A stretch of 64,000 nucleotides of DNA, taken from assembly GCA_039984955.1 (NCBI GenBank), contig JBDWTN010000007.1:3108501-3172500 (forward strand), written 5' to 3'. Every line of letters begins with the position of its first letter. Position 1 is the stretch's first letter. The position numbers were made by a program, and so were the translations under genes. The notes under the pieces are model-generated. The model did no database searches. It had not been told where the DNA came from and was given only the letters and a program-made list of their open reading frames with translations. Shown piece after piece: positions 61,514 to 64,000 of this stretch. Origin of the DNA: Marinobacter alexandrii. Lineage in GTDB: Bacteria > Bacteroidota > Bacteroidia > Cytophagales > Cyclobacteriaceae.

Positions 61514-61546
61514 TAATAGGCCTCTAATTTATTAGAGACCTATTTT
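61514..61546. terminator. Bidirectional terminator between eno and the AraC gene
   Basis: AATAGG-CCTCTAAT and ATTAGAGACCTATT pair with one mismatch, with A-rich bases to the left and T-rich bases to the right. It can end both convergent transcripts. Confidence 0.7.
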
Positions 61547-62438
61547 ATAGAATTTTCTGAATATCTTTTCTGTAGGCGGACGGACTCTTTCCCGTAAAAG
61601 ATTTGAATTGTATTACAAAATGAGAATAATTGCTAAAACCACTCTCGAAGCACACCTCTGTAATGCTAACTTGTTTTTCAGAAAGTAATTTTGAGGCATG
61701 AACTAATCTATATTCATTTAGAAATTGTGTGAATGTTTTGGCCGTGATTCGCTTAAAGTATCTGCAAAATGAAGGTTCAGTCATGCTTACTAAATCACCC
61801 ATCTCTGCTAGAGAAATAGGCTCTTTAAAGTTTTCTTTGATGTAATTCAAGACCTTGTTCAAACGATCATTGTCATGGGGTTTGGTAATCATTGAAAAAC
61901 CATCTGCATTCAGAATTTTATAATCTTTTGATAAAGAAAGACCTCTTAGAACCTCAATAAGACATAGGATTTGACTGAATTTGTCCTGATTAACTAATGC
62001 TTCAATTTTAGGACCAATCACTTCTTTATCCTGGTCTCCAAAGACTATTCCCATTTTAGATCTTTCGAATAGACTTAAAATGTCTTTCATTTCAGGGATA
62101 TGAAAAAAATCCTCACCCAGGAAATTTGGAAGCATTTGAATGACCGTTTCACTTTCATTGCCACAAATACGATCAGTAAAGCCTTGATGCGGGAGGTTAG
62201 AGCCAATCAGTACTAACTCCCCTTCTTTAAAATAAGAAAGATGACTTCCTATATGTCTTTTCCCACTTCCTCCTTTTACATAAACCAATTCGAGTTCAGG
62301 GTGATAGTGCCAATAAGGCCTTGTGTTTCTGTGATTAACATGGAAGTGACGCACAAGTATTGACCCTTCATGAGGCATGACTACCTTCTCTAAAGGAGGA
62401 CTGGATAGTTTTTTATTGACTTTAGGATCTAACTTCAA
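61545..62438 (-). CDS. AraC-family transcriptional regulator
   Basis: 297 residues. The N-terminal cupin-type sensing domain spans about 25-160 (RPYWHYHPELELVYVKGGSG, LVLIGSNLPHQGF). The C-terminal double helix-turn-helix at about 190-295 contains LAEMGDLVSMTEPSFCRYFK and ITEVCFESGFSNYSHFVIQF, ending GKSPSAYRKDI. It controls genes in response to an unknown ligand. It is divergent from the gene at 62616 across 177 bases with two inverted repeats, so self- and neighbour-regulation is a natural guess. Confidence 0.9.
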   Translation of the reverse strand: MKLDPKVNKKLSSPPLEKVVMPHEGSILVRHFHVNHRNTRPYWHYHPELELVYVKGGSGKRHIGSHLSYFKEGELVLIGSNLPHQGFTDRICGNESETVIQMLPNFLGEDFFHIPEMKDILSLFERSKMGIVFGDQDKEVIGPKIEALVNQDKFSQILCLIEVLRGLSLSKDYKILNADGFSMITKPHDNDRLNKVLNYIKENFKEPISLAEMGDLVSMTEPSFCRYFKRITAKTFTQFLNEYRLVHASKLLSEKQVSITEVCFESGFSNYSHFVIQFKSFTGKSPSAYRKDIQKIL

Positions 62439-62462
62439 TTGATTTTTATCTAATAAAAACTG

Positions 62463-62548
62463 ATTTCATTGTAAAAATCTTCAATGAAATTGACATTTTC
62501 ATGTATTTCATCTATCAAATGTTAATATTCCATAGATATATGTCAATT
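62463..62548. promoter_or_regulatory. Two inverted repeats between the divergent genes
   Basis: ATTTCATTG (62463-62471) is complementary to CAATGAAAT (62482-62490). AATTGACAT (62488-62496) is complementary to ATGTCAATT (62540-62548). Both pairs are perfect 9-mers and share three bases. They fit operator sites, perhaps for the AraC regulator. Confidence 0.4.
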
Positions 62549-62577
62549 ATGGAGTGATTTAGTCTGCATTCGCGATT

Positions 62578-62585
62578 TAGGTTTG
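62578..62585 (+). promoter_or_regulatory. Promoter -7 box (TAGGTTTG)
   Basis: TAnnTTTG match 30 bases before ATG 62616. It overlaps the alternative TTG start at 62583 and supports the later start. Confidence 0.4.
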
Positions 62586-62615
62586 CATTGTAACACACTC
62601 AAAAGGATTGAAGAA

Positions 62616-63200
62616 ATGAAAAAAGTAATTAAAGTTATTGCAGTACTTATCCTATGGATGACTACTGTTACAGTTGAAGCAAGTGACACATCTGCCTTTC
62701 ACATCTACACGATTGGCGATAAGAAGGTTAACGTAAAAGTCTCAAACATTCGGGGGAAAGCTATTTCTTACATCAAAGATGAAAGTGGTCAGATACTTTT
62801 CGAAAAGAAACTAAAAGAAGAAGGAGTACTCAACATTATTTTTGACCTTGCAAACTTGAGTAATGGGAAATACATTTTTGTTGTAGAAGATGAATTTAAG
62901 AGACATTCGGTTCCCTTTGAGCTTTTGACAGATGCAGTAGAAATTTATATGGAAGATTCGCAAAGAATAAATTTTCCTCAACTAATTAAGGATAGTGAGT
63001 TGGTGTTGGTTAAGTTTCTGACGAATGAATCAAACGATCTGCTTATAGCTATCAAAACTGAGAATGGTCAACTTCTTTTTCAAGAAAGGATCGAAGGCAA
63101 ACTAGGACTAATCGGTAAGCGATTCCAATTTGAGCCAGGTGAATATCTAGTAACCTTGTCTTGCAATGATTATACAGAAACTAAATATTTATCATTTTAA
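62616..63200 (+). CDS. Small secreted protein of unknown function
   Basis: 194 residues from ATG 62616 (MKKVIKVIAVLILWMTTVTV). A signal peptide ends near VEAS. The mature part seems to be two similar beta-sandwich halves, each with a GQ.LF.E.....G......F motif (SGQILFEKKLKEEGVLNIIF and NGQLLFQERIEGKLGLIGKR), resembling the fold of T9SS sorting domains. No YPNP start is present, so T9SS export is doubtful. It is divergent from the AraC gene and probably its target. A strong terminator follows. Confidence 0.6.
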   Translation: MKKVIKVIAVLILWMTTVTVEASDTSAFHIYTIGDKKVNVKVSNIRGKAISYIKDESGQILFEKKLKEEGVLNIIFDLANLSNGKYIFVVEDEFKRHSVPFELLTDAVEIYMEDSQRINFPQLIKDSELVLVKFLTNESNDLLIAIKTENGQLLFQERIEGKLGLIGKRFQFEPGEYLVTLSCNDYTETKYLSF

Positions 63201-63223
63201 GTAAAATTTAGGCTATCAATAGC

Positions 63224-63256
63224 AAAAAAACTCTGATCTTAATCAGAGTTTTTTTT
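63224..63256 (+). terminator. Terminator after the small secreted protein
   Basis: AACTCTGAT (63229-63237) pairs with ATCAGAGTT (63242-63250), flanked by A7 and T8 runs. The symmetry suggests it can work in both directions. Confidence 0.9.
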
Positions 63257-63378
63257 GACTTAGAAAATCACAAGACTCGAACCACTACTTACCGGTAGCC
63301 TACCGCTGCTTACCGATTTGCTATAGCATACATTTCCGATTCAATACACCTTTGATTGTATAATTTAAACTCAAAGGC

Positions 63379-64000
63379 ATGACACAACAGACACGAACAA
63401 ACTCTAAAACCTGGCTTGGTATAGTACTAGTAGCATTAGGTAGTTATTTTTTACTCAGGAATTTTAACTTAATCCCATCCTTTTTACCATATTGGATTTT
63501 TAGTTGGGAGACCATTTTTGTTGTCATTGGGGGGGCTATGCTTGTGACAGGTCGCAGAGAAGGATTGATTTTTTTGGGTATCGGTGTTTTCTTTTTACTT
63601 CCAGATATTCTAGATGTTCCGCGTTTCCGTGTAAGAGACTGGTGGCCGGCAATCCTTATTATTATTGGTCTATCTATTTTTCTTAGAAAAAGACATTCTC
63701 AGGTTATGCAACCAGGAGATTTATCAAATGATTTTATTGAGGATACCTCTGTATTTGGAGGGTCAGAAAAAACGGTTACTTCTCGAAATTTGAAAGGGGG
63801 GAAGATCACTTCAATTTTTGGTGGGTCGGAGTTAAATCTTGTAGATGTTGAGTTGGGAAAAAAGGAGGTGTTAATTGATTATTTCTGCATGTTTGGTGGG
63901 AATGAAGTGACAGTACCTCATGATTGGACTGTGATAAATGAATCTGTCGTGGTTTTTGGAAGCTTTACTGATAGAAGATCGAATAGTCATGTAGTACAAG
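63379..64000 (+). CDS. LiaF-like membrane protein, 5' part (cut by window end)
   Basis: The first 207 residues are visible, from ATG 63379; no stop before the window end. Up to four hydrophobic membrane segments lie in the first 105 residues (TWLGIVLVALGSYFLL, TIFVVIGGAMLV, LIFLGIGVFFLL, WWPAILIIIGLSIF), with Gly-rich turns as in LiaI/LiaF-type domains. A soluble beta-rich part follows with the repeated VFGGSE / IFGGSELNL / MFGGNEVTVP pattern typical of the LiaF C-terminal domain. In Firmicutes LiaF restrains an envelope-stress two-component system; the role here is unknown. Confidence 0.75.
   Translation, partial: MTQQTRTNSKTWLGIVLVALGSYFLLRNFNLIPSFLPYWIFSWETIFVVIGGAMLVTGRREGLIFLGIGVFFLLPDILDVPRFRVRDWWPAILIIIGLSIFLRKRHSQVMQPGDLSNDFIEDTSVFGGSEKTVTSRNLKGGKITSIFGGSELNLVDVELGKKEVLIDYFCMFGGNEVTVPHDWTVINESVVVFGSFTDRRSNSHVVQ

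Noticed and set aside
63260-63320. Repeated CTTACCG/CCTACCG words near 63290-63316
   Set aside because: Three short imperfect repeats over 30 bases without conserved spacing; probably chance or a local duplication.

Overview
This window is chromosomal DNA of a Bacteroidota bacterium, most likely a marine member of the Cytophagales (inference). The evidence is: AT-rich coding DNA; promoters of the Bacteroidota type (TTTG, about 18-20 bp, TAnnTTTG) with little use of Shine-Dalgarno sequences; type IX secretion (T9SS) C-terminal sorting domains with the YPNP motif; and the tuf-secE-nusG-rplKAJL-rpoBC and rpsL-rpsG-fusA-rpsJ-rplC...rplQ gene order.

Region by region. (1) 1-11722: the end of an outer-membrane beta-barrel gene, a 1659-residue exported protein that appears to start with a TANFOR-type domain, a 1525-residue exported protein whose C-terminus carries a PD-(D/E)XK-nuclease-like pattern, and a small cytosolic protein whose start overlaps the previous stop. 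I read this as a surface apparatus plus polymorphic toxin/immunity locus. (2) 11855-18549: six paralogous secreted proteins sharing a leader and a QDGVGIG...PDPSAVLHI N-terminal module with divergent C-termini. Four carry a phage tail-collar-like domain and one carries trimeric-fibre-like repeats. The intergenic gaps hold REP-like palindromes and a degenerate gene end. (3) 18566-20439, minus strand: frr, pyrH and a biotin carrier protein. (4) 20675-34087: tRNA-Tyr, -Gly, -Thr, tuf, tRNA-Trp, secE, nusG, rplK, rplA, rplJ, rplL, rpoB, rpoC and a DUF3467 gene. (5) 34140-38200: an accessory insert separating rpoC from rpsL. It holds an alkaline-phosphatase-like remnant, an inverted repeat next to a REP-like palindrome, a mini protein consisting of little more than a signal peptide and a T9SS sorting domain, and a translationally coupled G8/beta-helix protein. 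(6) 38262-55311: rpsL, rpsG, fusA, rpsJ, then the S10-spc-alpha ribosomal protein cluster with secY, infA, rpmJ and rpoA, ending at rplQ. (7) 55389-64000: a lipoprotein, a large BNR/sortilin-like T9SS cargo protein, carA and eno, an AraC regulator divergent from a small secreted protein, and a LiaF-like membrane protein cut by the window end.

How the parts work together: regions 3, 4 and 6 supply transcription, translation and Sec export, and several of their promoters share an extended TAnnTTTGCRNNCC start-site motif, most followed by an inverted repeat. Regions 1, 2, 5 and parts of 7 encode envelope or secreted proteins typical of surface-associated, gliding or predatory marine Bacteroidota. 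The most novel-looking material is the TANFOR/nuclease/immunity locus and the tail-collar paralogue array. Start codons were moved from the longest open frame where a promoter or signal peptide argued for it (for example rplA, rpoC, rplE, rpsN, rpsQ, carA and the biotin carrier). Family calls rest on reading motifs by eye; no database search was done.
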